DNA of 64,000 nucleotides from Microbacterium sp. AG238 (GCF_003610405.1 NZ_RAQC01000002.1:496001-560000); one strand, 5' to 3'. Counted from the stretch's first letter, positions 1 to 8,959 are shown. The notes: generated by a model not told the origin, from the letters alone. Numbers and translations: made by a program.

Positions 1-809
1 GCGGGAACGACGCCGAAGGGGAGGCCGATCGCGGTGCCGCGTGCCCAGGCCGGGGCCGCCTCCTTCAGCTCGCGACGGGAGAGCCACGGGCGACCCGTCG
101 GCTTGATGAGCGCCTTGTTCGAGGTGTGCCGCTCGAGGCAAGCGACGTAGATCACCTCACCGAGGGCGAGGATCGCCACCGTCACCGTGACGAGGGAGAC
201 GCCGTCGAACAGGTTGGGGGAGTCCATCGTGAAGCGCGGCGCGCCCGAGACGCCGTCGATGCCGATGACGGCGATGCCGAGGCCGATGAAGAGGGCGGTG
301 AGGCCCTTGACGACGTTGTCGGTGACGACCGACGAGGTGGCCGCGAAGGCGAAGACCGCGAGCGCGAAGAATTCGGCGGGGCCGAACCTGCTCGAGAAAT
401 CAGCCAGGGCCGGCGCGACGAACACGACGACGATCGATGCGACGAAGCCGCCGATGAACGCGCCGATGGCTGCGGTCGCGAGCGCCTGGGCTGCGCGTCC
501 GTTGAGAGCCATCTTGTGGCCCTCGAACGTCGACGCGATCGCCGAGGCCTGGCCGGGCGTGTTCATGAGGATGCCCATGGTCGAGTCGCCGAACAGTCCG
601 CCGAAGTACACGCCCGCGAACATGATGAAGGCGGCCGTCGGGTCGAGCGAGAACGTGATCGGCAGCAGGAGGGCGACGGCCATCGATGAACCGAGACCGG
701 GGAGCACGCCGACGGCCGTGCCGAGCAGACAGCCCACGAGAACCCAGAGCAGGTTGGCGGGGGTCAGGGCGCCGGCGAAGCCCTCGCCGAGAAGCTGAAG
801 CACATCCAT
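1..809 (-). CDS. tctA: TctA, large membrane subunit of tripartite tricarboxylate transporter (C-terminus outside window)
   Basis: This is the N-terminal 269 codons of a DUF112/TctA permease, the large multi-spanning subunit that carries tricarboxylates or related carboxylates with TctB and the binding protein TctC. Read leftward from ATG at 807-809 it starts MDVLQLLGEGF and shows the family's glycine-rich loop VLPGLG and the segment YFGGLFGDSTMGIL. Full TctA proteins are about 500 residues, so roughly half lies beyond base 1. One base separates its start from the tctB stop, so tctC-tctB-tctA is one operon. The substrate cannot be told from sequence; the neighbouring CitA/DctS-type two-component system suggests a di- or tricarboxylate. 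Confidence 0.95.
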   Translation of the reverse strand, partial: MDVLQLLGEGFAGALTPANLLWVLVGCLLGTAVGVLPGLGSSMAVALLLPITFSLDPTAAFIMFAGVYFGGLFGDSTMGILMNTPGQASAIASTFEGHKMALNGRAAQALATAAIGAFIGGFVASIVVVFVAPALADFSSRFGPAEFFALAVFAFAATSSVVTDNVVKGLTALFIGLGIAVIGIDGVSGAPRFTMDSPNLFDGVSLVTVTVAILALGEVIYVACLERHTSNKALIKPTGRPWLSRRELKEAAPAWARGTAIGLPFGVVP

Positions 810-810
810 G

Positions 811-1431
811 TCAGAACCCTCCGAGGATGCCGGAGGGAAGCGGCATCCCGAGCACCATGTCGAAACCGATGTAGGCGATCGAGCTCACGGTGAGCCCGAC
901 GATGAGACCACCCAGGTGCTTCGTCGAGCCGAACGCGCGGGCGACGCACCAGAAGAGGAGTCCCGCGGCGATGATCCAGCCCAGGATGTCGAGGAGGAAC
1001 GCGAAGCCGAGGAACGAGAGGACGACCCACAGCAGCGAGCGCACGTCCACCCGTACCGGCCGCGCCGGAGCGGCATCATCCGACTCGGCATCCAGCTCGT
1101 CGCCTCCGATGGCGTCCGCAGTGACCGCAGCGATGTCGGGTCGTGCCGCACTCGTCTCGCGCATCTCTCTGAGGGCCGAGACGACGAGGGCCACCGCGAA
1201 GATGTAGAGCCCTCCCGCGATGATCGCGGGGAAGAACTGGGGGCCGGGGAACACGGCGTTCGCGGGCACCTTCATGGTGAAGATCCCCACCACCAGGTAC
1301 GTGGCGAAGGCGGTGATGATCGCCGGCATCGTCAGGCCTTTGAGCAGCGCCGCGATCCCGGGGCCCGAGACGAGCCTCAGACGGTCGCCGACGACGGCCG
1401 AGGTCGCGGTCGGATTCGGGGGGAACGTCAT
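811..1431 (-). CDS. tctB: TctB, small membrane subunit of tripartite tricarboxylate transporter
   Basis: A 206-residue membrane protein with four likely transmembrane segments, matching the TctB family in size and position. The start is ATG at 1429-1431 (MTFPPNP), which overlaps the tctC stop as ATGA; a longer in-frame extension upstream is antisense-looking and lies inside tctC. Residues about 85-120 (Ala/Asp/Glu-rich) form a hydrophilic linker between the first and second membrane pairs. TctB is needed for transport but its exact role in the complex is not established. Confidence 0.93.
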   Translation of the reverse strand: MTFPPNPTATSAVVGDRLRLVSGPGIAALLKGLTMPAIITAFATYLVVGIFTMKVPANAVFPGPQFFPAIIAGGLYIFAVALVVSALREMRETSAARPDIAAVTADAIGGDELDAESDDAAPARPVRVDVRSLLWVVLSFLGFAFLLDILGWIIAAGLLFWCVARAFGSTKHLGGLIVGLTVSSIAYIGFDMVLGMPLPSGILGGF

Positions 1432-2450
1432 AGCCCCATCTCCTCGTACAGGTTCTTGATGCGTTCTTCCTCGTCGTCGAGGAACGCCGTGAGCTCGTCG
1501 CCGGTGATGATGCGCTCGGTCCAGCGGTAGCGCTCGATCGCGTCCTGCCACTCCGGGGTCGCGACCGAGTCGAGCACGAGCTCGGTCAGCGCGGTCACAT
1601 CGGCGTCGTCGAGCCCCGAGGGCGCCGCGAGCATGCGCCAGTTCGACAGCGAGATGTCGTACCCCTGCTCCGCGGCCGTCGGGATGTCGATACCGTCGAT
1701 CGGCTCCTGCGAGACGAGCGCGAGTGCGCGCAACCGGCCCGCCTCGATCTGGTCGATGTTGTCGGGGTATCCGCCGGCGGCAGCTTTGGCGGTGCCGTTG
1801 AGGAGCGCCTGGATGGCCTCGCCGCCGCCGTCGGACGAGATGTACGTCGTTTCGACCGGGTCGATTCCCGCCGCGAGCGCCAGGTCGGTGACCACGAGCT
1901 GGTCGAACGATCCGCCGCCCGTCCAGGGGATCGACTTCGGGTTCTCACGCCACGCGTTCACCAGGTCGTCGAGGGTCTCGTAGGGCGAGTCGGCCGGCAC
2001 GACGATGACGTCGTACTCCTCCACGACCACCGCGAGCGGGGTCACGTCGCTCAGCTTCGCGGCGGAGTCGAACTGGATGGTCGCCGCGAGAAGCCCGGTC
2101 CCACCGACGAGCATGTTGCCCGGCTGACCGTCGAGCACCGAGACGTTGCCGAGCGCGATCGTCCCGCCGGCACCCGGCATGTTCACCACCTGCACGTTGT
2201 TGACGAGGCCGTTGGCCTTCTGCGCCTGCTGCAGCTCGCGGGCCACACCGTCCCATCCGCCGCCGGCGGCCGCGGGGGCGATGATCGTCATCGAGGCGCT
2301 GATCTCCTGACCGGTGGCGGCCGAGGTGACCGAGCCGACGGCGGCCGTCGCGATCGCCGTCGCGGCGACAGCGCCCCCGATGATGCGGGCGGCGAGAGTG
2401 CGGCCGCGGTGGGCCGGGCGCGCGCCGGCATCTGTCGCGCTATGCGTCAT
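1428..2450 (-). CDS. tctC: TctC, extracytoplasmic solute receptor (Bug family)
   Basis: A 340-residue periplasmic-type binding protein of the Bug/TctC family that delivers carboxylates to TctAB. An N-terminal export signal is followed by the family pattern APAAAGGGWD and the strongly typical NMPGAGG stretch. There is no lipobox, so membrane retention is not explained. The start is ATG at 2450 because a GGAG ribosome-binding site lies five bases upstream; an upstream in-frame GTG overlaps that site. It is first in the tctCBA operon and divergent from the sensor kinase at 2602. Confidence 0.93.
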   Translation of the reverse strand: MTHSATDAGARPAHRGRTLAARIIGGAVAATAIATAAVGSVTSAATGQEISASMTIIAPAAAGGGWDGVARELQQAQKANGLVNNVQVVNMPGAGGTIALGNVSVLDGQPGNMLVGGTGLLAATIQFDSAAKLSDVTPLAVVVEEYDVIVVPADSPYETLDDLVNAWRENPKSIPWTGGGSFDQLVVTDLALAAGIDPVETTYISSDGGGEAIQALLNGTAKAAAGGYPDNIDQIEAGRLRALALVSQEPIDGIDIPTAAEQGYDISLSNWRMLAAPSGLDDADVTALTELVLDSVATPEWQDAIERYRWTERIITGDELTAFLDDEEERIKNLYEEMGL

Positions 2451-2601
2451 GATCACTCCATTCGCGCGGACATCGTCGTCGCCGCGAGATCGAATTAGGA
2501 TGGCACTTCGCCGAGCCGCCCCCGAGGGTGGCGGGATTTGTTCTCATAAATACTCACGGGCACCGCCCGACAACGTCCGATCGCACGAGGAAGTGGACAG
2601 G

Positions 2602-3882
2602 ATGCCGTTCACGGTGAGAGCGTCTGCTGCCCGCCTCGTGCTGCTCGTGCTCCCCTCGGTGGTCACGCTCGCGGCGCTATCGGCCACCGTGGCCATCGCC
2701 CTCGCGGCGCAGGAGCGGACCATCCGAGAGGCGACCGGCGAACGTGTGCTCGACGTCGCGGAGAGCCTCGCCGACCTGCCAGAGGTGCGTGAGGCCGTGG
2801 CGGGGGCGATGAGCGCGGGATCGCCGACCTTGCTCGCCGATGCGGCCGACCTGGCTCCGGCGACCGCGATCCTCCAGCCGATCGCCGATCTCGTGGGCGA
2901 AGCGGCCGGCGTCTATTACGTCGTCATCACCGACGACGAGGGCGTCCGCATCACCCACCCGCTCGCGTCCGAACGCGGCGTGCAGGTCGAGACCGCCAAC
3001 GCGTCGGTGCTCGCCGGCGACACGTTCGTCGGCACCGAGGTCGGGGCCTCGGGGCCGTCGCTGCGTGCGAAGGTGCCGGTGCGCGATCCCGGCGGCACCC
3101 CGATCGGGATGGTGGCGGTCGGGGTGCTCGAGTCGCAGATCGCGGGGGAGCTCGACGACGCCGTCGGCGCCCTGTTGCCCTGGGCGATCGGCGCGCTCGT
3201 CGTCGCGACGCTCGCGAGCTCGGTCCTCACCGCCGCGGTCGAGCGCCGGTTCCGTCGGTTGGACGTCATCGCGGCGGAGCACGCGCAGATGCGCCGCACG
3301 GCGACGGCACTCCGCGAGCAATCGCACGAGTTCAGCACGCGGCTGCACGTCATCCACGGCCTGCTCTCGCGGGGTGACGCCGACGAGGCCCGCGGGTACA
3401 TCGAAGAGATCGCGAGCGTGCGTCGCCCCGTCGACATCGGTGACGACGAGGCGCGCGCGGACCAGCCCGTGCTCGCCGCGATGATCCCGACCGTGCGTGC
3501 CGAACTGCACGAGCACGGATCTCGGCTCCGCTTCGACCTCGCCCTCGACCACGACATCGACGAGGGCATCGTGTCGGTGGTGTCGAACCTGTGCCGCAAC
3601 GCCGCGGAGGCGGGGGCGGCGAACGTGATCTGCGAGCTGCGGCACCGGGGTTCGCGCATCGCGGGCGCGGTCGACGACGACGGCCCCGGCGTCGACCAGC
3701 GCATCGCCCGCCGCATCTTCACCGCGGGCTATTCCTCGAAGGCCGACACGACGGGCCTCGGGCGCGGCCTGGGACTGGATGTCGTCCGCCGCATCGTCAC
3801 CGCACGATCGGGCACCGTCGAGGTCGGGCGCTCACCCCTCGGGGGAGCGCGATTCGCCTTCGAGCTGGAGAGCGGCCGATGA
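2602..3882 (+). CDS. CitA/DctS-type sensor histidine kinase
   Basis: A 426-residue membrane sensor kinase. Transmembrane helices at about 11-34 and 188-211 flank an extracytoplasmic PAS-like (sCache) ligand domain. The SPOB_a-type phosphoacceptor box SHEFSTRLH has its histidine at 242, and an ATPase domain follows with N-box NLCRNAAEA and G-box GLGRGLGLD. This architecture is that of the CitA/DcuS family, which senses citrate or C4-dicarboxylates. ATG at 2602 was chosen; GTG at 2593 is possible. The stop overlaps the response regulator as ATGA. Divergence from tctC implies that it controls the transporter, which is inference. Confidence 0.9.
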   Translation: MPFTVRASAARLVLLVLPSVVTLAALSATVAIALAAQERTIREATGERVLDVAESLADLPEVREAVAGAMSAGSPTLLADAADLAPATAILQPIADLVGEAAGVYYVVITDDEGVRITHPLASERGVQVETANASVLAGDTFVGTEVGASGPSLRAKVPVRDPGGTPIGMVAVGVLESQIAGELDDAVGALLPWAIGALVVATLASSVLTAAVERRFRRLDVIAAEHAQMRRTATALREQSHEFSTRLHVIHGLLSRGDADEARGYIEEIASVRRPVDIGDDEARADQPVLAAMIPTVRAELHEHGSRLRFDLALDHDIDEGIVSVVSNLCRNAAEAGAANVICELRHRGSRIAGAVDDDGPGVDQRIARRIFTAGYSSKADTTGLGRGLGLDVVRRIVTARSGTVEVGRSPLGGARFAFELESGR

Positions 3883-4637
3883 CCGGCCCGATCCGGGTGC
3901 TCGTCGTCGACGATGACCGTGGCGCGCGCGCCCTGCATGCCGGATTCGTCGCCGACATTCCCGGTTTCGTCGTCGTGGCGACGGCGGGCACGGGCGAGGC
4001 GGCTCTCGAGCACAGCCGCTCCGGGGTCGATCTGATCCTGCTCGACATGCGGTTGCCCGGCATCAGCGGCATCGAGGTGCTCCACCGCCTGCGTACGCTC
4101 GGCGACGACGGACCCGACGTGCTCGTCATCAGCTCGTCGCAGGATCAGACCACGGTGCGCCAGGCTCTCGCGGCGCGCGTCGTCGGCTACCTCGTCAAAC
4201 CCTTCACGCAGGCCGCGCTGAGCGAGCGACTGGAACGCTACGCGGCCGATCGCGAGCGCATCGTCGCCGGTGGGCGTGAAGCGATACTCGCGCAGGGTGA
4301 GATCGACCGGCTGTTGTCCACCGGCAGCATCCGCACCGCCTCAGCGGCAGCATCCGGGTATCGCCGGGCAGCGGGCGGGATGGTGGGCGGCGGTGCCCCG
4401 TCCGGGCTGCCGAAGGGCCTCGCTGCGCCGACCCTCACGCAGGTCGTCGCCGCCCTCGACCCGGTCGTCGCCCTCACGACAGCCGAGGTCGCGACAGCCT
4501 GCGGCATCTCGCGCGCGACCGCGAACCGGTATCTGACGCACCTCGTCGATACCGGCGTCATCCATCTGTCGCACCGATACGGCAAGCGTGGCCGGCCCGA
4601 GGTGCTGTACCGGCTTGCTCCGTCGCCCGAGCGCTGA
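3879..4637 (+). CDS. CitB/DctR-type response regulator
   Basis: A 252-residue response regulator paired with the kinase by a four-base ATGA overlap. The receiver domain shows the acidic pocket VVDDD, phosphoacceptor Asp56 in ILLDMRLPG and the conserved lysine in YLVKPF. The C-terminal domain contains a helix-turn-helix around TACGISRATANRYL and ends in a wing with YGKRGRPEVLY, as in CitB/DcuR regulators. A Gly/Ala-rich linker of about 50 residues joins the domains. Its likely target is the tctC promoter in the 2451-2601 intergenic region. Confidence 0.9.
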   Translation: MTGPIRVLVVDDDRGARALHAGFVADIPGFVVVATAGTGEAALEHSRSGVDLILLDMRLPGISGIEVLHRLRTLGDDGPDVLVISSSQDQTTVRQALAARVVGYLVKPFTQAALSERLERYAADRERIVAGGREAILAQGEIDRLLSTGSIRTASAAASGYRRAAGGMVGGGAPSGLPKGLAAPTLTQVVAALDPVVALTTAEVATACGISRATANRYLTHLVDTGVIHLSHRYGKRGRPEVLYRLAPSPER

Positions 4638-4685
4638 TGCGTTTGTCACGCCGCCTGCCCCGGTGACGGGCGCGGCCGATGGGCG

Positions 4686-4691
4686 TAGCGT
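4686..4691 (+). promoter_or_regulatory. -10 box of a leaderless promoter for the 4699 gene
   Basis: TAGCGT ends seven bases before the ATG at 4699 and no ribosome-binding site fits between, so translation probably starts at or next to the transcript 5' end. Confidence 0.5.
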
Positions 4692-4698
4692 GCGGTGC

Positions 4699-5382
4699 AT
4701 GGCCACCGTGACCGCATGGGCGGCGGAGCTCCGGCGACTCGGCACAGACGCCTGGGTCGATTACCTCGTCGAGCATTCGGGTCTGCCCGGGCCGCGTGCG
4801 AACACGACGCTGGCCGCCGCCGTCGCGGAGGTCGCCGATGCCCGCATCATCGACGAGCTCGTCCGCGACGGTGGTGAGTACCCCATGATGTGCGCCGCGG
4901 CGGCGGTCGCCCGGCGCGCGGCTCCGGGTCGCGACGCTGAGGCCCTGCGGTTCGCGGCCGATGATCGGTGGCGGGTTCGTGAGGGAATCGCGCTCGGCCT
5001 GCAGCTTCTGGGCGACGCCGATCCGCACACCCTGGCGGCGACCGTGCGGGCATGGGCAGACGAAGACGACCCCCTCGTGGTGCGAGCCGCCGTGGCAGCG
5101 ATCTGCGAGCCGCGACTGCTGCGGTCGCCCGAGATGGCGGCGATCGCCGTCGAGGTGTGCGCTCGCGCGACCGCTCACCTCGTGGCACGGCCGCAACCGC
5201 AGCGGCACGACAGTGCAGCCCGCACGCTGCGTCAGACCCTCGGATACGCGTGGAGCGTCGCCGTCGCGGCCGATCCCGGTCCCGGCCTGCGCGCGTTCGA
5301 AGCGCTCGACACGACCGACCCGGACATCGCCTGGATCGTCCATGAGAACGCGAGCAAGAAGCGGCTCTCGCGCCTGCTGTGA
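4699..5382 (+). CDS. HEAT-repeat-like protein of unknown function
   Basis: A 227-residue, almost all-helical protein made of degenerate HEAT-type helical pairs (for example around DDRWRVREGIALGLQLLG and DDPLVVRAAVAAI), resembling DNA-alkylation-repeat scaffolds. There is no signal peptide or membrane segment. I see no catalytic motif, so a binding or scaffold role is all that can be said. The ATG at 4699 follows a -10 box, and the gene stands alone. A second HEAT-like protein is at 34973. Confidence 0.75.
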   Translation: MATVTAWAAELRRLGTDAWVDYLVEHSGLPGPRANTTLAAAVAEVADARIIDELVRDGGEYPMMCAAAAVARRAAPGRDAEALRFAADDRWRVREGIALGLQLLGDADPHTLAATVRAWADEDDPLVVRAAVAAICEPRLLRSPEMAAIAVEVCARATAHLVARPQPQRHDSAARTLRQTLGYAWSVAVAADPGPGLRAFEALDTTDPDIAWIVHENASKKRLSRLL

Positions 5383-5398
5383 TCTCCCGACGCCCCGC

Positions 5399-5737
5399 TC
5401 AGGCGTCGCGGAGGACCCGATGGGGGATCCAGCCCTCGCGGCCGGATTCGGCACGGCACCACGACCAGCCGCTCTCGGCGTCGTCCACGACCACCTCAAC
5501 GACGCTCCCTTCGGCCTGGGAGAGCTCGGTGGTGTCATACCCCGTCACGACCGTGCCGACCGATCCCTCGATGTGGATGTGTCTTCCGGGCACCCAGCCC
5601 GAGCCGTCGGACGCGGTGACGAAGACGAAGGCCGGCCATTCGGTATCCCAGGCGCCGACGGAGACGACGTCGCCGGGCTCGACCTGCAGCGGGGGCCGTT
5701 GAGGTGCTTCATGGTCAGAGATGAGAACACGTCGCAT
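5399..5737 (-). CDS. Small SH3-like domain protein
   Basis: A 112-residue soluble protein that is mostly beta strand. Two SH3-like repeats seem present: DVVSVGAWDTEWPAFVFV with GSGWVPGRHI, and GSVVEVVVDDAESGWSWC with REGWIPHRV, each a turn followed by a GW-P motif. Such tandem SH3-like proteins occur in actinobacteria without assigned function. The start MRRVLISDHE at 5737 is preferred over an upstream extension that would run into the PhzF promoter. It is divergent from the gene at 5793. Confidence 0.7.
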   Translation of the reverse strand: MRRVLISDHEAPQRPPLQVEPGDVVSVGAWDTEWPAFVFVTASDGSGWVPGRHIHIEGSVGTVVTGYDTTELSQAEGSVVEVVVDDAESGWSWCRAESGREGWIPHRVLRDA

Positions 5738-5780
5738 CGTTCCATCATGGCGCCGGCGTCGGACACCGCGGAGGCGGGCG

Positions 5781-5786
5781 TAGCCT
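5781..5786 (+). promoter_or_regulatory. -10 box of a leaderless promoter for the PhzF-family gene
   Basis: TAGCCT is exactly six bases before the ATG at 5793, with no Shine-Dalgarno sequence in between. Confidence 0.55.
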
Positions 5787-5792
5787 GAACGG

Positions 5793-6647
5793 ATGAGCAC
5801 GCCCGAGGTCCTGCGATACACCGCGTTCAGCACCCGATCCGAAGGCGGCAATCCCGCCGGCGTCGTCCTCGATGCGGGCGCGCTCGACGCCCGGGCCATG
5901 CAGCGGATCGCGGCCGACGTCGACTATGCCGAGACGGCCTTCGTCACCGGGACGACCGCTGATGGGGTCCGCTCGGTCCGCTACTTCTCGCCCATCGCCG
6001 AAGTCCCCTTCTGCGGGCACGCCACCGTCGCCACCGCAGTGGCGCTCGCCGAGCGGGGCCAGGTCGCCCCCGACGGCGCGGTCCGGTTCGACACCCCCGT
6101 CGGCGACGTGTCGATCGCGGTCTCGCGCGACGATGACGGCATCCGGGCGTCTTTCACCAGCGTCGAGCCGTCCGTACGCGAACTCGATGACGTCGATCTC
6201 GACGCGATCCTCGCTCTGCTCGGTCTCTCGCGAGCTGACCTCGATCCCGAACTGCCGCCGCGACTCGCGAACACGGGCAACGCGCATCCGGTCGTCGTGC
6301 TCGCGGATCAGAAGACCTTCGACGGCTTCTCCTTCGAGCCCGACGCGGTTCGCGCGCTGCTCGATGATCGAGGATGGCCGGCCACCATCACTGTGGCGTT
6401 CCGGTCTGCATCCGATCGGTTCCAGGCGCGCAACCTGTTTCCGGTGGGGCGTATCACGGAGGACCCGGCGACGGGATCGGCTGCGGCGTCGTTCGGCGCC
6501 TATCTGCGCTCGCTCGGCGCGGTCGATGCTCCCGCGGTCATCGTGATCGAGCAGGGCCGACACGTCGGCCGGCCCGGGGAGCTGACCGTCGACATCCCCG
6601 CCGAGGGAGGCATCACCGTGACGGGCCACGCCGTCGCCATCTCGTGA
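5793..6647 (+). CDS. PhzF-family epimerase/isomerase
   Basis: A 284-residue protein of the PhzF family, enzymes of diaminopimelate-epimerase fold that catalyse isomerisations. Family signatures are plain: GGNPAGVV near residue 18, DYAETAFV with the catalytic glutamate, RYFSPIAEVPFCGHAT, and EDPATGSAAASFG near the C-terminus. The length is typical. No phenazine or other biosynthetic genes are nearby, so the substrate is unknown. The gene is monocistronic and appears to be translated from a leaderless transcript. Confidence 0.9.
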   Translation: MSTPEVLRYTAFSTRSEGGNPAGVVLDAGALDARAMQRIAADVDYAETAFVTGTTADGVRSVRYFSPIAEVPFCGHATVATAVALAERGQVAPDGAVRFDTPVGDVSIAVSRDDDGIRASFTSVEPSVRELDDVDLDAILALLGLSRADLDPELPPRLANTGNAHPVVVLADQKTFDGFSFEPDAVRALLDDRGWPATITVAFRSASDRFQARNLFPVGRITEDPATGSAAASFGAYLRSLGAVDAPAVIVIEQGRHVGRPGELTVDIPAEGGITVTGHAVAIS

Positions 6648-6671
6648 TGTCGTGATGCCGGCCGCGTCGGG

Positions 6672-6950
6672 TCACACGCGGTCGGTGCGGATGCGGGCGT
6701 TGCGGCCGCCGAGCCACCAGACGAGCGGACCGGCGATCGGGAAGACGAAGATCCCGATGATCCACAGCAGCTTGCCGCCGCCGGTGTAGCGCGACGAGGC
6801 GAGGATCGAGATCAGGCTCGAGACGAACAGGATCGCCGCTACCGCCGCGACCACCGCGAACACCACGAAGACGGATGCCGTCACCCCCGGCATCCAGTCG
6901 CGAGGCAGCCAATCGTCGGAGACGACGAGGATTCGTGCGGTTTCGATCAT
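6672..6950 (-). CDS. PLDc_N-type two-helix membrane protein
   Basis: A 92-residue protein with two transmembrane segments at about 25-50 and 60-80. The second segment, LLWIIGIFVFPIAGPLVWW followed by a basic tail, is the signature of the phospholipase D/cardiolipin-synthase N-terminal (PLDc_N) domain, here as a stand-alone small membrane protein common in actinobacteria. Its function is unknown. Confidence 0.8.
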   Translation of the reverse strand: MIETARILVVSDDWLPRDWMPGVTASVFVVFAVVAAVAAILFVSSLISILASSRYTGGGKLLWIIGIFVFPIAGPLVWWLGGRNARIRTDRV

Positions 6951-7026
6951 GCTTCCAGCCTCGTGGGGAATGAGCCTGGTGTCGTGAGCCTGCCGACGGA
7001 TCTCGCGTAGCCCGGCAGGATGAATC

Positions 7027-8067
7027 TCAATCCGCGAGGAGCTGTATGAGCGAGATCGCGACGAATGCGATCACAGGCACCATCAGCACGCCGACCGCGA
7101 TGATGTTGAGCAGGCGGTGGTCGCGGAGAAGAGCGAGGTACTCGCGCAGCAGCGCGCTCGGCCGGTAGTAGCGGGCGGTGCGGGCGCCGATGGCGTTGCC
7201 CGGCATACCGAGCGTCCGCAGCAGTGTGGCGGCGCGGAAAGCGTGGTAGTCGCTCGTCACGGCGAGGACCGGGCCCGTGATGCCTCGCTCGGCGAGGATC
7301 TCGCGGGTCAGCGTGAGGTTCTCCTCGGTGGTGCGGGAAGAGTCCTCGATCACCAGGCGCTCGGGCGGGGCGCCGAGCCCGGCGGCGTGCTCCGCCATGC
7401 CCGCCGCTTCGCTCCGAGGCTCGTCGGGGCCTTGGCCGCCCGAGAGGACGAGCACCGCGTCGGGAGAGCGCTGCAACGTTTCGACGCCGAGTGCGACGCG
7501 CTGCGCGAGCAATGGCGGCACGCTGCCGTCGCGGCGCAGACCCGACCCGAGTGTGACGATCGCCGCCGGGGCCGGGCCGCGTCGCGCGATGCGGGCGTAG
7601 ACCGCCGACCAGCAGAGGTACGACACGAAGCCCATCCCGACATAGCCGATCGGTCCGGCGAGGAGCAGCACGATGACGGCGAACTCGAACCAACGCGCAA
7701 GCACGGCGACGACCCCCAGTGCGAGGATGGCCAGGACGCCGACCCCGGCGAGCAGCGAGAGGCGATTCGCCAGCGATCGTCCTTCGCGCCGCAGCATCAC
7801 GATGCCGTTGCCGACCAAGGCGACGCCGAGTCCGACGCCCGCGAGCAGAGGGACGATGAAGATCAGGAGGACGGCGGCCACGTCTCCGCCGGGGCCGGTC
7901 AGCGACACCAGGATGACACCGCCGATGCCGAGGACGAAGACCACGACCGCGGAGACGAGGGATGTTGCGGCGAGCGTGAGGAGGACGCCCGGCAGCAGGC
8001 GGCGAGAGTCGCGGGCGGCGAGCGCGATGCCGAGGGCCGCGAAGAGGAGCGTGAAGAAACCGGGCAC
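7027..8067 (-). CDS. YdcF/SanA-family (DUF218) membrane protein
   Basis: A 346-residue protein with about five N-terminal transmembrane segments, a DUF218 domain from about residue 165 and a final membrane helix near the C-terminus. Domain marks are IVTLGSGLRRDG, VLSGGQGPDEP, EDSSRTTEENL and AVTSDYHAFRA. DUF218 proteins such as SanA and ElyC affect envelope integrity and peptidoglycan or lipid-carrier metabolism, but no reaction is settled for this long actinobacterial type. It lies left of and co-directional with the MarR gene. Confidence 0.85.
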   Translation of the reverse strand: MPGFFTLLFAALGIALAARDSRRLLPGVLLTLAATSLVSAVVVFVLGIGGVILVSLTGPGGDVAAVLLIFIVPLLAGVGLGVALVGNGIVMLRREGRSLANRLSLLAGVGVLAILALGVVAVLARWFEFAVIVLLLAGPIGYVGMGFVSYLCWSAVYARIARRGPAPAAIVTLGSGLRRDGSVPPLLAQRVALGVETLQRSPDAVLVLSGGQGPDEPRSEAAGMAEHAAGLGAPPERLVIEDSSRTTEENLTLTREILAERGITGPVLAVTSDYHAFRAATLLRTLGMPGNAIGARTARYYRPSALLREYLALLRDHRLLNIIAVGVLMVPVIAFVAISLIQLLAD

Positions 8068-8089
8068 GCCCCCAGCCTAGGGACCGGGG

Positions 8090-8533
8090 TTAAGACCGCA
8101 GCGATCCGGCCATCGCGCGGAGAGCCCGGAACGTCGTCATCCGGTCGGCGTCATCGAGGCCGGACAGCATCCGCACTTCCACTCCGCGCACCGCGGCGGT
8201 GGCGGCGGCCAGGCGTTCGCGCCCGCGTTCGGTGAGCTCGGTCGGCAGCGCCTTGCCGGCCGCCGGGGTGGCCGCCCGGACCACCTCGCCGTCGCGTTCG
8301 AGGGTCTGCAGCAGCACGTTCATGCTCTGGCGCGTGACGAACGTGCCGCGGGCGAGCTCGGAGTTGGACAGTCCCGGGCGCTGGGCGAGCAGTTCCAAGC
8401 ACGAGTAGTGCGTGATGTTCATGCCGAGCGGGCGCAGCACGTCTTCCATCGCCGATCGCAGGGCGCTCGAGACCTCCTTGACGAGGTAGCCCATCGAGGT
8501 CTCCAAATCGATGCCGGCACCATCTTGACTCAT
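8090..8533 (-). CDS. MarR-family transcriptional regulator
   Basis: A 147-residue winged-helix protein of MarR type, with helix-turn-helix LSNSELARGTFVTRQSMNVL and wing DGEVVRA. It is divergent from a VOC gene at 8591, and two perfect inverted repeats fill the shared promoter; one overlaps its own start codon. That layout is typical of an autorepressor that also controls the neighbour. The inducing ligand is unknown. Confidence 0.9.
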   Translation of the reverse strand: MSQDGAGIDLETSMGYLVKEVSSALRSAMEDVLRPLGMNITHYSCLELLAQRPGLSNSELARGTFVTRQSMNVLLQTLERDGEVVRAATPAAGKALPTELTERGRERLAAATAAVRGVEVRMLSGLDDADRMTTFRALRAMAGSLRS

Positions 8534-8574
8534 GTCAGTATTCTGACATACGGTGGGGTGTCAGAAAACTGACA
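8532..8574. promoter_or_regulatory. Two perfect palindromic MarR operators
   Basis: The first site is ATGTCAG-TATT-CTGACAT (8532-8549) and the second is TGTCAG-AAAA-CTGACA (8559-8574). Both have the same half-site TGTCAG with a four-base AT-rich spacer, and their centres are 26 bp apart. They cover the start of the MarR gene and the promoter of the VOC gene. Confidence 0.8.
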
Positions 8575-8590
8575 CGAAAGGACTCTCCTC

Positions 8591-8959
8591 ATGCCTGCCA
8601 CCGGACCCGACTTCATCTCTCTCCAAGTCCGCGACCTCGCGGCCGCCCAGGCCTTCTACGAGCGATTCCTCGGCCTCGAGCGATCGCCGCAGGGACCGCC
8701 TCACGCCGTGGTGTTCTCGACGTCACCGATCGCATTCGCCCTGCGGAATCCGATGCCCGGCGTTGATCTCGACGCGCTCGAGCAGCCGGGCCAGGGTGTC
8801 GCGCTGTGGCTCCACGCGACCGGTGTGCAGGCTATCCACGATGAACTGGTCGCCGCCGGCCACCGAATCGTGTCTGAGCCTGTCGACGGGCCGTTCGGGC
8901 TGACGTTCACCTTCGCCGACCCCGACGGATACCACGTGACGCTTCACGACCGGGCCTGA
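8591..8959 (+). CDS. VOC-superfamily (glyoxalase/bleomycin-resistance fold) protein
   Basis: A 122-residue VOC protein, with a beta-alpha-beta-beta-beta start FISLQVRDLAAAQAFYERFLGL and the C-terminal FADPDGYHVTLHD. Members bind metals or drugs or act as dioxygenases and glyoxalases; the substrate here is not predictable. Control by the divergent MarR protein suggests response to a small toxic or signalling molecule. An AAAGGA ribosome-binding site precedes the start. Confidence 0.85.
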   Translation: MPATGPDFISLQVRDLAAAQAFYERFLGLERSPQGPPHAVVFSTSPIAFALRNPMPGVDLDALEQPGQGVALWLHATGVQAIHDELVAAGHRIVSEPVDGPFGLTFTFADPDGYHVTLHDRA

